From: Marinomonas agarivorans
GTDB taxonomy: Bacteria; Pseudomonadota; Gammaproteobacteria; Pseudomonadales; Marinomonadaceae
Reading direction: 5' to 3'
Assembly: GCA_002173415.2 (NCBI GenBank)
Contig: NHNK02000002.1
Coordinates: 124,001-188,000, forward strand
DNA: 64,000 bases
Both the position numbers and the translations under genes were made by a program. Shown here piece after piece: positions 11,201 to 20,220 of the stretch. Every line of letters starts with the position of its first letter. Position 1 is the first letter of the stretch. Below the pieces are notes generated by a model that was not told the DNA's origin, searched no databases, and saw only the letters and a list, made by a program, of their open reading frames with translations.

Positions 11201-12115
11201 CACTTTGACTATTTGAGTTGGAACACTGCGTCAGAAGAGGAAGGAGAGTCGCAGAAGCAACCTTTTAATGCCAGACAAATTCCAAATGCCACTTTTTCTG
11301 TGAATGAATTGTATGTTGACACCAAGCCTTTTGGCGATTGGGAGTTAGTGACGCATAATTCAGGGGATTTGCTAAGAATAAGCCCAATCCGTTCCAAACT
11401 TGAAAATGGTAATTTTGTCGGTAGCTTGTTGTGGTTGGATAGTGAGGCTCCAACGGTACAATTTACCTTAGATATTGCAGGTGAAAAATTAGAAGAAGTT
11501 GTTGGTAAATTTGCTGAAGAGCCTTTTATTTCATCAGATGAATACAAGGTGGCTTTTGTTTTTAATTGGTTAGGTAGTCCTTTTACCTTTAATAATGAAA
11601 CCTTGTCAGGCGTTGTTAGTTTGTTTGCAGAGAATGGCCGTATTACAGCGTTAGATACGATGCCACAATTTCTAAAAGCCCTAGGGATTTTTAATTTGAA
11701 TGCACTTGCACGACGATTAACCTTAGACTTTTCTGATGTAAATTTACCTGGATTGACCTACGACTCTCTTTCCGCTGAATTGACTATTACCGATGGCATA
11801 TTAGAAACAACAGAGCCTTTGGAAGTGATTTCTCCTACCATTAATGCAACGTTAGAAGGTACAGCGAATCTGATTGAGGAAGTGTTTGATGAAAAGCTGA
11901 CAGCATCTTTTCCGTTGGGGGGGACATTACCAATTGCAGGCTTGTTGCTTGGCGCTACCCCACAAACAGCAGGCTTGGTGTTTTTAACAGATAAGTTACT
12001 AGGGGATCCGTTATCAAAAGTTGTTAGCATTGAATACACGATTAAAGGGCCTTTTAGTGAGCCTGTTATTGAACGTGTTGAAGCAGAACCTCGCCCTCGA
12101 AAAAAGAGAGATTAG
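8297..12115 (+). CDS. yhdP: YhdP-family AsmA-like envelope phospholipid transport protein
   Basis: This 1272-residue protein has one N-terminal membrane helix (about residues 10-32) followed by a very long beta-rich periplasmic region. That is the architecture of YhdP and other AsmA-like repeating beta-groove proteins. In E. coli, YhdP works with TamB and YdbH to move phospholipids across the periplasm to the outer membrane. The C-terminal part contains the AsmA-like segment ending LPGLTYDSLSAELTITDG. The position between rng and a nitrilase is conserved in gammaproteobacteria. There is no sign of internal truncation. Confidence 0.92.
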   Translation: MKVLIKNITNIIWWSVVLSVVAIAVGLILFKQLSPYIDGYRVNIERNLTQILGYPVSIGALEASLIGVNPNVAVTNVTINVPIADNADIEAVTLASLNIELDLLSTFFHLEPTFSQIRFNEAKVSLVEKDGRWSLLGASQSNDDSGNGFNRGLAYLLNQDHISLFNVEIELLDSSLTTKTVSSSGLFLQRTNDGFGVSGSLQHSDYDNTFQFNGEWIGDLSEPETLNFEAFVSVSDIQLSAKDFLAQPEFAELKTNLSADIWVAYQPQKAVNLSGSVKSDIQGLYNKDYQLESDFKLNYGLLDQAIDIDLVNLTVSDVSNRTFSPMNITASIDSFSHKKSISIGFDAFNLDLAQQIFSPLLKPEWFVSKMLKSMQLEGVAENGRLAIWLDDTIDYQYRSNVFIKTSAGYENIPAVDNLTAIFELDSQGGAIEFVSDQSVLQLPYLINEEVQADALAGRVAWQQAQDAFVITGDDLYIEYGNADIYGAFRFEAPENEERLFLLDLHGKNLSIADRQDYLPKNVLADEIVEWIQDRLLSGVVEEFDLVLQAPLGKNQANPHTLIALNSIDGEVKFADDWPIAQDVVANFRLDDTGVVVDVEQAVLNEVAVSQLQVQLPVVDKKVSYLSIDGKVQENGNELLNLLRSTSLKNSVLQPFESWQLDGDINADFHVIIPFNNEKKSPDLSLNLDFNDNDLIINSLNLPIHIHTGHFEYNSQTGIDNSSFQVSTLGGDANVRFFGVQPVNQPVQIRADLQGDADIAAIAGWLQFPQKIVNHMMGQINLTGNIGINVTRPRQLDLSFTSNLAGVQLNLPSPLGKFPEEVDNIELNVSSYEQSLTAQTSYRNHRIKINFDSEGFYGGEIFVNDEREFNAEVKKGIVLKGNINSFNHAPWFAFFNDLTVNETSEQFNFLLPEWFTELDFIANRIFINDDNEFNNVKILYDNTRPLDGLQVIADEMAVRITENDHGPVVHFDYLSWNTASEEEGESQKQPFNARQIPNATFSVNELYVDTKPFGDWELVTHNSGDLLRISPIRSKLENGNFVGSLLWLDSEAPTVQFTLDIAGEKLEEVVGKFAEEPFISSDEYKVAFVFNWLGSPFTFNNETLSGVVSLFAENGRITALDTMPQFLKALGIFNLNALARRLTLDFSDVNLPGLTYDSLSAELTITDGILETTEPLEVISPTINATLEGTANLIEEVFDEKLTASFPLGGTLPIAGLLLGATPQTAGLVFLTDKLLGDPLSKVVSIEYTIKGPFSEPVIERVEAEPRPRKKRD

Positions 12116-12117
12116 TC

Positions 12118-12945
12118 ATGCAAAAAAAGATTGCAGCCATACAGATGACAAGCACAGATGATTGGCAAGAAAACCTTGAATTTGTTGAAAAGCAGGTTCG
12201 CGTAGCTGCTGAAGCGGGCGCTGTTTTGGCGGTATTGCCTGAAAATGCGCTTTTGTTTGCTGGTACATTGCTTCGCTCGCTTGCTGAGTCAGAGCAACAG
12301 CAGATTATCCAAAATGACTTGGCTCGAATTGCTCGCACTTATCAGATCTATTTGATAGTAGGCTCTCACCCTTCTTTGAATCGGCCTGATGGTAATGAGG
12401 TTGAAGAGGGACGTGTAAGACAGTCTTGTCTCGTCTATTCTAATCAAGGTGAATTACTGACACGTTATGATAAAGCGCATTTATTTGATGCTGCAGTAAA
12501 CGATAAAAATGGTCAATATCAAGAATCTCGTGTTATTGAAAAAGGAGAGTTGTCTTTTAAGGTTGTAGAAATAGCAGGGATAAAAGTTGGTCTGTCTATT
12601 TGCTATGACTTACGTTTTCCTGAAATGTATCGGCAACTGGTGGATTTAGGGGCTGATCTGGTAGTTGTTCCTGCAGCGTTTACTTACCGAACAGGTGAGG
12701 CACATTGGCATACTCTCTTACGCAGTAGGGCAATAGAAAATCAATTTTTTGTTCTTGGTGTGAATCAGTGTGGTCAGCATACGCCAACAAGAGAAACCTT
12801 TGGGAACAGTGTGTGTTACTCACCTTGGGGAGATAATTTAGGTCAATTACAGCACCAACCGGGTTTGCTACTCGTCGATATCGATTTAAACGAAATTCAA
12901 ACATGTCGTACGGCAATGCCCGTGCATCAACACAGGCGTTTATAG
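12118..12945 (+). CDS. Nitrilase-superfamily amidase, probably deaminated glutathione amidase
   Basis: The 275-residue protein has the complete nitrilase triad: E42 (LPENALLF), K119 (RYDKAHLFD) and C162 (SICYDLRFPE). The YDKxHLFD and CYDLRFPE forms are those of the Nit1/YbeM branch, which hydrolyses deaminated glutathione as metabolite repair. Substrate identity is inferred from this branch, not seen directly. It starts two bases after yhdP, as in related genomes. In Pseudomonas the next gene is tldD, which is missing here. It converges with darP with only nine bases between the genes. Confidence 0.85.
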   Translation: MQKKIAAIQMTSTDDWQENLEFVEKQVRVAAEAGAVLAVLPENALLFAGTLLRSLAESEQQQIIQNDLARIARTYQIYLIVGSHPSLNRPDGNEVEEGRVRQSCLVYSNQGELLTRYDKAHLFDAAVNDKNGQYQESRVIEKGELSFKVVEIAGIKVGLSICYDLRFPEMYRQLVDLGADLVVVPAAFTYRTGEAHWHTLLRSRAIENQFFVLGVNQCGQHTPTRETFGNSVCYSPWGDNLGQLQHQPGLLLVDIDLNEIQTCRTAMPVHQHRRL

Positions 12946-12954
12946 AAGAGACAA

Positions 12955-13485
12955 TTAATCGATTAACCCTAACTTTTTGTCTTGCACTTCTCTAAGTAGT
13001 CGAAACAACTTTTTTCTTTGTGTCGTTTTTTGGTTTAGTTCGGTTTCTTTTTTTGCCAGACGAACCAATTGACGAAAGTGCTGCATATCAATGTCAGGAT
13101 TAGCAGACAAATAATCCTTAACTGCTTCATTGCTCTCTGAACTACATAGTCTATCTCTAGTTTGTTCTAGTTGATGGAATAGTTTGTTGTGGGCCGCGGA
13201 AGATGAGTCAAACAAAGCAATTCTTTCAGCAATGGCTTCGTGATCTTCGCCTCGCATGACCTTGCCAATGTACTGTAAATGTCGGCGTGTGGCTTCACGT
13301 TGTTTGATTCGAGTCGCTTCTACCAGAGCGTCTCTTAACGTGTCTGTCATAGGGACTTTATCTTGTTGAGATTTACTCAGCGTTAGTAGTTTTTTCCCTA
13401 AGTCTTGCAGTGCTTCCATTTCACGCTTGAGCTGTGTTTTGCTAACAAACTCTTCTTCATCTTCAAATGCATCAAAATCAGTCAT
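12955..13485 (-). CDS. darP: DarP (YjgA) ribosome maturation factor, DUF615
   Basis: This 176-residue, highly charged, helical protein has the N-terminal EEFVSKTQLKREMEALQDLGKKL motif region of the DUF615/YjgA family. Members associate with late 50S ribosomal assembly intermediates. It ends on a TTAATCGATTAA palindrome containing its stop codon. It lies 58 bases downstream of mgtE on the same strand and could be read through from it. Confidence 0.9.
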   Translation of the reverse strand: MTDFDAFEDEEEFVSKTQLKREMEALQDLGKKLLTLSKSQQDKVPMTDTLRDALVEATRIKQREATRRHLQYIGKVMRGEDHEAIAERIALFDSSSAAHNKLFHQLEQTRDRLCSSESNEAVKDYLSANPDIDMQHFRQLVRLAKKETELNQKTTQRKKLFRLLREVQDKKLGLID

Positions 13486-13543
13486 AGTTACCTAAAATTC
13501 TGTTGTTTTATAAAGTTTATTGGATGTGAGTGACTGGTTAGTT

Positions 13544-14896
13544 TTATAGCAAGAAAGCGCTTGCTAACCCTAGAAACGCCAAAAATCCAATCACATCAGT
13601 AATTGTGGTTAAAATAACGCTGCCAGCAAGAGCTGGGTCAATACCAAAGTATTTTAACGTTATGGGCAGTAGTGTCCCAGCTAAAGCGGCAAAAAATAAA
13701 TTAATGATCAGTGCTAAAGCGATAATGTAGGCAATTCGAATATCGTCGAACCAAAAACTGGTTAATACAGCAACAATAAACGCCCACACAACACCGTTAA
13801 TTAAGCCTACTACAATTTCTCGGTTAAGCAGCCAGCGAGTATTTGAAGAACTAATATGCCCAACTGCGATACCACGTATAACAAGTGTTAGTACCTGTGA
13901 CCCTGCAATTCCTCCCATGCTAGCAACAATTGGCATTAATATGGCTAAAGCAACAATCTGGTCAATAGTGGTCTGAAATAATCCAATAACATAGGAAGCA
14001 ATAAAAGCAGTAATGAGGTTGATGCCTAACCAAACTGCTCGACGTTTAGATGTTTGTAGAATCGGCGCGAATGTATCTTCATCGTCATCAAGACCTGCCA
14101 TACTCAACATGGAGTGTTCTGCTTGATCTCGAATAACATCGACAACGTCATCAATGGTGATACGACCTAATAATTTTCCGGTGGATTCTTCGATAACAGG
14201 AGCAGAAACTAAGTCAAGTTTTTCAAACAGTTGTGCAACTTCATCTGCAGGTGCGGAGGCGTTAATGATGGTTGTTTCCGTATCCATTATTTCACGGATA
14301 CTCATGTTGGGATCAGCAACCAGCAACTTGGTTAAAGGTAATGTTCCAAGAAATCGGTCAGAACGACTGACAACCAAAAGATTATCCGTCATGTCAGGTA
14401 AACTGTCATGGCGTCTTAAAAAGCGAAAAGCAATATCGACTGTAATGTTTGGTCTTACAGTAATAGTATCGGTATTCATTAAACCGCCAGCCGAATCTTC
14501 TGGATAATTTAATAAGGCTTCTACTCTCTGGCGGTTCTGAGCAGTCATGGACGACAATACTTCGGTCACGACTGTCTCAGGTAAGTTTTGTAGAATGTCG
14601 GCTAAGTCATCGCTCTCAAGTTGCTCGGTAACAGCAACCAGTTCTTCCGTATCCATTTTTCGAAGAAATTGGGCGCTGACTTCTTCACTAAGATATTGAA
14701 GTATTTCCCCTTCATTTTTTTGTTCGATCAATTCCCATAATAAATTTCGTTCTTTAGGGGGAGAGGATTCCAGTAGTCTTGCTACATCTTGTGCAGGTAG
14801 TGCCCCATTTAGCAGATAACGGGTTTGCATTGTACTGCCAGATTCGAGAGATTCGGTTACAGCTTGAAAGTGTTGTTGTGTCTCTTGTTCTCTCAT
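13544..14896 (-). CDS. mgtE: MgtE-family magnesium transporter/channel
   Basis: MgtE is a homodimeric Mg2+ channel gated by its cytosolic domain. The 450-residue protein has the expected layout: an N-terminal superhelical domain (about 30-130, with the SDDLADILQNLPE region), tandem CBS domains (about 135-255), a plug helix and five membrane helices. The PIVASMGGIAGSQVLTL pore motif and the terminal ITDVIGFLAFL helix are present. It lies 146 bases after ptsO, and no terminator was found between them. Confidence 0.93.
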   Translation of the reverse strand: MREQETQQHFQAVTESLESGSTMQTRYLLNGALPAQDVARLLESSPPKERNLLWELIEQKNEGEILQYLSEEVSAQFLRKMDTEELVAVTEQLESDDLADILQNLPETVVTEVLSSMTAQNRQRVEALLNYPEDSAGGLMNTDTITVRPNITVDIAFRFLRRHDSLPDMTDNLLVVSRSDRFLGTLPLTKLLVADPNMSIREIMDTETTIINASAPADEVAQLFEKLDLVSAPVIEESTGKLLGRITIDDVVDVIRDQAEHSMLSMAGLDDDEDTFAPILQTSKRRAVWLGINLITAFIASYVIGLFQTTIDQIVALAILMPIVASMGGIAGSQVLTLVIRGIAVGHISSSNTRWLLNREIVVGLINGVVWAFIVAVLTSFWFDDIRIAYIIALALIINLFFAALAGTLLPITLKYFGIDPALAGSVILTTITDVIGFLAFLGLASAFLL

Positions 14897-15042
14897 GAAT
14901 CTGCCTTTGCGGTACTAGGTTAATGGGAGTGTGAATGACCAGCTAAACCTTACTGATACGGTTATTTTTCTTCATTTTGATGGGGGGCTAGTGAAATCGG
15001 TCTACTTAATTTGTACTTGCACAGGTTGTATTTGAATTAAGT

Positions 15043-15312
15043 TTACTCTCCCTCGCCAAAATAGTCGTTAATCAAATCCGTAATTGCGATCATCGCGTCA
15101 CTTTCATCAACACCACTTGTTTTAATGGTTAATTCTGTGCCCTTTGAGGCTGCGAGCATCATTAATGCCATAATGCTTTTCCCATCTACAGTCCTACCAT
15201 CTTTCTCAATGGTAATATCACAACTGAACTTAGATGTGGTCTCAACCAATTTTCCTGACGCTCTAGCGTGTAAACCAAGTTTGTTAATTATAGTGATAGA
15301 CTGTTCTAACAT
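15043..15312 (-). CDS. ptsO: HPr-like phosphocarrier NPr of the nitrogen PTS
   Basis: NPr passes phosphate from PtsP to PtsN. The 89-residue protein has the phosphorylatable H15 in LGLHARAS and the regulatory-site-like S46 in GKSIMALMMLAA. It lies eight bases after ptsN. The genomic link with rpoN and ptsN supports NPr rather than sugar-PTS HPr. rapZ, which separates ptsN and ptsO in Pseudomonas and E. coli, is absent here. Confidence 0.92.
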   Translation of the reverse strand: MLEQSITIINKLGLHARASGKLVETTSKFSCDITIEKDGRTVDGKSIMALMMLAASKGTELTIKTSGVDESDAMIAITDLINDYFGEGE

Positions 15313-15320
15313 AAGACCTC

Positions 15321-15770
15321 TTATATCATTGACAATAATGCTGAATAAAGAGCTTTATTGGAGGTCGCATTCCTCAATACTTCAAGCTGTGCTTCAGTTT
15401 GGGTTAGTTCTGCTATTTGTGCCAGTGTCGATAAATGCGTTTCACATTCATGAGGTGGGACAATAAGAGCAAAAATTAAATCAACAGGTGTTCTATCGAC
15501 TGAATCAAAATCCACGGGCTTTTCAAGCGATAACATCACGACAGCAGTTTTATTGGCAGCTTCCAAGCGGCAGTGAGGGACGGCAATGCCTTTGCCTACA
15601 CCGGTACTTCCCAATTTTTCACGTGCGAGCAGAGCATCATAAACGCACTCTTTATCACAATGTAATCGATTAGAAGCAATACTAGCAACTTGCTCTAAAA
15701 CCCTTTTTTTACTGGTCATTGATTGATTGGCAAAGACCAATTCCGATTGCAATATATCTTTTAACGGCAT
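15321..15770 (-). CDS. ptsN: Nitrogen-regulatory PTS EIIA (EIIA-Ntr)
   Basis: EIIA-Ntr is the terminal acceptor of the PtsP-PtsO-PtsN relay and adjusts potassium and nitrogen-related functions by binding partners in its unphosphorylated state. The 149-residue protein has the active-site histidine H66 in GVGKGIAVPHCRLE, and the fold's LIFALIVP strand is recognisable. It begins 14 bases after rpoN. In E. coli hpf lies in this gap, so its absence is notable. Confidence 0.94.
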   Translation of the reverse strand: MPLKDILQSELVFANQSMTSKKRVLEQVASIASNRLHCDKECVYDALLAREKLGSTGVGKGIAVPHCRLEAANKTAVVMLSLEKPVDFDSVDRTPVDLIFALIVPPHECETHLSTLAQIAELTQTEAQLEVLRNATSNKALYSALLSMI

Positions 15771-15784
15771 TACTAAACCTGACT

Positions 15785-17281
15785 CTAGATCAATCGTTTT
15801 CTCTCGTTAGATGGGGGTATATTGATTGCTTCTCTGTACTTTGCAACAGTACGGCGAGCAACCTGAATACCTTGATCTGCTAAAATACTAGACAGTTTGT
15901 TATCACTTAATGGCTTTTTAGCAGGTTCTTCTGCTATTAACTTTTTAATCATAGCTCGTATTGCTGTAGAAGAGCACTCTCCACCAGAAGCGGTATTTAC
16001 ATGGCTAGAGAAGAAGTATTTCAACTCAAAAATTCCAGTAGGCGTATGCATATATTTTTGCGTGGTGACACGGGAAATTGTGGATTCATGCATATTAACT
16101 TCTTCAGCAACATCGTGAAGTATCATAGGTTTCATTGCTTCTTCGCCTTGTTCGAAGAAGTCGAGCTGTTTTTCTACAATACAACTGGCAACTTTTAATA
16201 GTGTTTCATTACGACTTTGTAAACTTTTTAAAAACCATTTGGCTTCTTGCAATGAATTTTTTATATAGTTTATATCATCGTTTTTAGCGTTGCTGTTTTT
16301 ATTCGCGCCAGTCACCATAGCAGAATAGGTTTCATTAATTCTGACTGGCGGCAAAGCATCGTTATTGAGTTCTACTTGCCAAACACCATTACGCTTTTTC
16401 ACACTAACATCAGGAACAATATAATCCGTTTCGTTCTGATCAATAATGTTTCCTGGCTTAGGATTTAGTTGTTGAATTAGATTAACTACGTCTTTAAGTG
16501 CGTCCTGCTTGAGCTTTGTTTTTCGACATAATTGCGCAAAATCTTTGCTGCCTAATAAGCCAAGGTAATTATCGATGAGATTGTGAGTTTGTTTGTATAA
16601 TGGGTGCTCTTTGTAGGCTTCAACTTGAACTAATAGGCATTCACGTAAATCCGTAGAACAGGTACCAACAGGATCAAAGCGTTGCAATCTATGTTGCACA
16701 GCAATAACTTCATCTTCTTCTAAATCTTCTAATTCGTCCTGTAGGTTTTGCCATAGAGAGTCAATCGACATGCTTAAATAACCATCCGGCTGGACACATT
16801 CAATGAGGGAGTAAGCAATGGCGATATCGCGGTCTGAAAGAGGGGTTAAATTAAGTTGCCAAATCAAATGGTCTTGCAAGTTTTCTGCTGGGGCGTTGTG
16901 ACCTTCAAAATCAAACTCGGTATTGTGGCTAGGTAAGTCAGCAATCGCTGCAGAGTTTTGGTAAGTATCATCCCAAGAACTATCTATTGATAACTCTTCA
17001 GGAATGCTCTCGGTCCATTCTGAGTCAATGGTAAGATTTTCAGAAGTATCTAAAAAATCAGCAGTATCTGCTTTTTCATTGTCTTTTTCTTGAGCGATGT
17101 CTGTATTTGCAATGTTGTCAGAGTCACCTTCATCAATTTCTAGCAAAGGGTTTGACTCAAGAAATTCTTGAATTTCTTGCTGTAAATCCACTGTCGAAAG
17201 TTGCAGTAAGCGAATGGCCTGCTGCAACTGCGGTGTCATGGTAAGCTGCTGACCAATTTTAAGCTGTAGAGATTGCTTCAT
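15785..17281 (-). CDS. rpoN: RNA polymerase sigma-54 factor
   Basis: Sigma-54 directs RNA polymerase to -24/-12 promoters and needs an AAA+ activator. The 498-residue protein shows the glutamine-rich region I (LTMTPQLQQAIRLLQLS), an acidic region II (about 55-120), the core-binding domain and the RpoN box ARRTVAKYRE at about 475-484. It follows lptB by 84 bases in the conserved lptCAB-rpoN order. All motifs are intact, so sigma-54 is functional here. This matters for the decayed sigma-54-activator-like regulator at 54925-56370. Confidence 0.97.
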   Translation of the reverse strand: MKQSLQLKIGQQLTMTPQLQQAIRLLQLSTVDLQQEIQEFLESNPLLEIDEGDSDNIANTDIAQEKDNEKADTADFLDTSENLTIDSEWTESIPEELSIDSSWDDTYQNSAAIADLPSHNTEFDFEGHNAPAENLQDHLIWQLNLTPLSDRDIAIAYSLIECVQPDGYLSMSIDSLWQNLQDELEDLEEDEVIAVQHRLQRFDPVGTCSTDLRECLLVQVEAYKEHPLYKQTHNLIDNYLGLLGSKDFAQLCRKTKLKQDALKDVVNLIQQLNPKPGNIIDQNETDYIVPDVSVKKRNGVWQVELNNDALPPVRINETYSAMVTGANKNSNAKNDDINYIKNSLQEAKWFLKSLQSRNETLLKVASCIVEKQLDFFEQGEEAMKPMILHDVAEEVNMHESTISRVTTQKYMHTPTGIFELKYFFSSHVNTASGGECSSTAIRAMIKKLIAEEPAKKPLSDNKLSSILADQGIQVARRTVAKYREAINIPPSNERKRLI

Positions 17282-17365
17282 AAAGAAACGCTTTTAATAC
17301 AAATGCTTGGAAATAAGATGGCCATATTACTCCTTTTTACCTTTTGGGGCAAAAAATAGCGACTC

Positions 17366-18091
17366 CTAAAGACGGAAGTTGTCCCCTAGATACACTTTCT
17401 TTACTTGCTCGTTAGCGATAATGTCTTCCGCGGTGCCAGAGGCAATGATATGGCCGTTACCAACAATATAAGCTTTGTCACATATGTCGAGCGTTTCACG
17501 AACATTATGGTCCGTTATCAAAACCCCAATGCCACTATCTTGTAGGTGCTTGATGATGTGTTTAATATCGCCAACAGAAATGGGGTCAACACCGGCAAAA
17601 GGTTCATCTAACAAAATAAACTTAGGGTCCATTGCGAGTGCTCTTGCTATTTCCACTCTTCGCCTTTCGCCACCTGACAGCGCCATGCCTGGGCTTTTAC
17701 GAATATGAGTTATGTTAAACTCTTGTAATAGCTCTTCGCATCGCTGTTTGTGTTCCTGTTTTGGCCTTTTTTTATTGGTCTCTAAAATAGAAAGAATGTT
17801 ATCTTCCACAGACATTTTTCGGAATATAGAGGCTTCTTGAGGCAGATAGCCTATTCCTTTCTGAGCTCTGGCATGCATCGCAAGATGAGTAACAGGCTGT
17901 CCATCAATTAATATATTGCCTTCATCATTAGCAACCATCCCAACAATCATATAAAAACAAGTTGTTTTACCTGCGCCATTTGGTCCTAATAACCCAACTG
18001 CTTGTCCTGACTCAACAGCAAGCGATACATCAATGACAACTCGTCTTTTTTTATAGCTCTTTGCTAGGTGTTGTGCTTCTAAAATTGCCAT
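17366..18091 (-). CDS. lptB: LPS export ABC transporter ATPase LptB
   Basis: LptB powers extraction of LPS from the inner membrane by LptFG. The 241-residue protein has Walker [10 protein letters not shown] (36-44), the signature [15 protein letters not shown], Walker [14 protein letters not shown] and the switch histidine in LITDHNVRE. It begins right after lptA, whose stop is at the preceding base. The LptB-specific C-terminal extension is present. Confidence 0.97.
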   Translation of the reverse strand: MAILEAQHLAKSYKKRRVVIDVSLAVESGQAVGLLGPNGAGKTTCFYMIVGMVANDEGNILIDGQPVTHLAMHARAQKGIGYLPQEASIFRKMSVEDNILSILETNKKRPKQEHKQRCEELLQEFNITHIRKSPGMALSGGERRRVEIARALAMDPKFILLDEPFAGVDPISVGDIKHIIKHLQDSGIGVLITDHNVRETLDICDKAYIVGNGHIIASGTAEDIIANEQVKKVYLGDNFRL

Positions 18092-18619
18092 TTACTGCCC
18101 TTCGGGAGAGGTTTGTTCTGGGTGTAGTGTAATGGATACGCGATCCTCACTACTGCTTTCTTGGTTTGCTTCAAGGATGTTGTCTTCCATCAAGTACTTG
18201 ATAGTGTCAGCAATAAATACGTCTTTACCGCGTGTAATTTTGCCATTGCCTCGAATATGCAGTGTGGATGTGGCAAGTCGGTAAATAATATCATCCCCAG
18301 TTCCAGAGATGAGATTGCCTTCTAAATCGATTGTTTGTTGGAAAATTGCTTGTTGCTTACTGTTGCCTTTTGCATGAATAATATTTTGTTTGCTGTTTTT
18401 ATCGGATTTTTTGATGGTTAAGCGCGCAGCGCTGATATAAATTGAACCTTGCTTAATTGTGACATTGCCTTCATATACCGCAGTGCCATTCTTTTCATCT
18501 AGGAATACCTTGTCAGCTTCAATGCTTACTTCTTTCCTAAAATCATCAGGTAACGCAAAAGCGAAAAGCGGTAAGTATAACAAGGTGGTTATAAGCAATG
18601 CTTTATTTAGCGTTTTCAT
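18092..18619 (-). CDS. lptA: LPS periplasmic bridge protein LptA
   Basis: LptA oligomerises in the periplasm to bridge LptC and LptD. The 175-residue protein has a cleavable signal peptide (about 1-22, ending AFA) followed by an OstA-type beta-jellyroll with SIEADKVFLDEKNGTAVYEG and GDDIIYRLAT. It overlaps the 3' end of lptC by 17 bases and abuts lptB, so the three are translationally coupled. Confidence 0.94.
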   Translation of the reverse strand: MKTLNKALLITTLLYLPLFAFALPDDFRKEVSIEADKVFLDEKNGTAVYEGNVTIKQGSIYISAARLTIKKSDKNSKQNIIHAKGNSKQQAIFQQTIDLEGNLISGTGDDIIYRLATSTLHIRGNGKITRGKDVFIADTIKYLMEDNILEANQESSSEDRVSITLHPEQTSPEGQ

Positions 18620-19163
18620 GCGTGCCTCTTACTGAGCCTTCTAAACTCAGTTGATTTGTGTCGATGAATAGTGTGATTTTATCTGCTTTTATATTGCTGC
18701 TAGCGGAATGAATGGCAATATTGCCTGTACCGGTAAGTAGGTTTTTTTTATTTTCATACTGTATTTTATCTGCAAATAACGTCACGGAAGTGTCTGAACC
18801 TTGATCTTTTATTGCGGTTACGTCTCCAGACAAAATAATATTGTTGCTCTTGCTTACTATATCACCAGACCTTGCGCTGATATGCCAGCTAGTATTGTCT
18901 TGATATTGAATTAGGAGAGGTTGAGATAGTGTTGTTGTTTGTGCCGTTTGGTTCTGTTTAAGCTCTTCTGCGTGTACCTCTTGTGTTAACTCTCCAACTC
19001 TGTTGTATTGAAGAATGGTGATGCCCTGAGCAAAAAAATCAGGTGTAGAGCTTAAATTGCTTGCTTCTACTAATGTGGATTTAGGTGTTACCCCAAACCA
19101 AAACGTAGTGCTGACAAGGATGACAACAGCAAGAATAATTGAAATTAATGGCCATTTACGCAT
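18603..19163 (-). CDS. lptC: LPS export protein LptC
   Basis: LptC is a bitopic inner-membrane protein that receives LPS from LptBFG and hands it to LptA. The 186-residue product has one N-terminal membrane helix (about 5-24) and a periplasmic jellyroll (about 60-180) with FADKIQYENKKNLLTGTGNI. In E. coli kdsC precedes lptC; here the preceding gene is the cation antiporter, 40 bases away. Confidence 0.92.
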   Translation of the reverse strand: MRKWPLISIILAVVILVSTTFWFGVTPKSTLVEASNLSSTPDFFAQGITILQYNRVGELTQEVHAEELKQNQTAQTTTLSQPLLIQYQDNTSWHISARSGDIVSKSNNIILSGDVTAIKDQGSDTSVTLFADKIQYENKKNLLTGTGNIAIHSASSNIKADKITLFIDTNQLSLEGSVRGTHENAK

Positions 19164-19203
19164 AGTTTATTTTTACCATATCAACCGTGTCATCTCTAGC
19201 TAT

Positions 19204-20220
19204 TTAAAGTGTTAGCGTGTTTACGTACAAATAGGCCAAGTAAATAAAATAGCTGCCTAGTAATGGGTAGCCACACCACTTTGGAATACTACTGCTTTGT
19301 TGTTTTCTAAAAAATAGAATTAATCCAATTAAAGCGACAGTAGTACCTAGCATCCACCAATAGTCTCTGCTTAAAACGTCATCAGATAATAGGCTGGGAG
19401 CAATGATGGCAGGAAAGGGGAGTACGGTTGCTAAGTTAAAAAGGTTTGAGCCAAGAATGTTACCGACAGCAATGTCATGGTGTCCTTTCACTGCGCTCGT
19501 GACCGAAGCGGCTAATTCTGGGAGGCTTGTTCCAATGGCCACAATCGTTAATCCAATAATGAGTTCACTAACGCCCAGAGTAGTTGCTATGCCAGTCGCT
19601 CCCCATACTAATAATTTTGAACTGCCAATTAAGGCTGTCAACCCAACTAACACGATGACTGAAGAAACAAGAGTATTGGTATCGCCATCTGGTAAATCTT
19701 GTGTCAGTTCATCTTCTAGGTTTTTAGAAGAACGTAGCAATAAATATAGCGCTACAATAAAAGCAACAATGAGGACAACGCCGTCAATAAGTGTAAGGTT
19801 ACCGTCTATAATCAGTAAGCCTGCCAAAACAGTAACGCCTAGTAATATAGGGACTTCTTTGAATGCAAGACCTTGCTTTACAGGTATAGCGCTAATAAAT
19901 AATGTTGCGCCGAATACTAGGCCAATGTTAGCAATATTAGAACCAAAAACATTGCCGATTGCGATTTCTGGAGATTGATCCAAAGCGGCTATAGCAGAGA
20001 CAACCATCTCTGGCGCTGAAGTTCCCAGTGCAACTAGCGTGAAGCCAATAACAATGGGACTAATCGCTAGCTTTTTCGCTATTAACGCTGAGTGCGTAAT
20101 AAATTTATCAGAGCTGATGACTAAAATTACCAAACCAATAATAAGTGCAGCAAACGAGATGAGCATGATTGAAATAGGACCTTCGAAAAAATATGCCTCA
20201 TTTAATGCAGTTTGCTTCAT
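19204..20220 (-). CDS. CaCA-family Na+(K+)/Ca2+ antiporter, YrbG-like
   Basis: This 338-residue polytopic protein of about ten membrane segments carries the two alpha-repeats of the calcium/cation antiporter superfamily: GTSAPEMVVSA at 66-76 and GTSLPELAASV near residue 230. The E. coli homologue YrbG holds the same position, divergent from mlaF. Transport of Ca2+ in exchange for Na+ is inferred from the family. It may share a transcript with lptCAB. Confidence 0.9.
   Translation of the reverse strand: MKQTALNEAYFFEGPISIMLISFAALIIGLVILVISSDKFITHSALIAKKLAISPIVIGFTLVALGTSAPEMVVSAIAALDQSPEIAIGNVFGSNIANIGLVFGATLFISAIPVKQGLAFKEVPILLGVTVLAGLLIIDGNLTLIDGVVLIVAFIVALYLLLRSSKNLEDELTQDLPDGDTNTLVSSVIVLVGLTALIGSSKLLVWGATGIATTLGVSELIIGLTIVAIGTSLPELAASVTSAVKGHHDIAVGNILGSNLFNLATVLPFPAIIAPSLLSDDVLSRDYWWMLGTTVALIGLILFFRKQQSSSIPKWCGYPLLGSYFIYLAYLYVNTLTL

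Noticed and set aside
12955-12966. TTAATCGATTAA palindrome at the nit/darP junction
   Set aside because: It overlaps a stop codon, is only 12 bp and has no loop or T-tract; it is likely coincidental.
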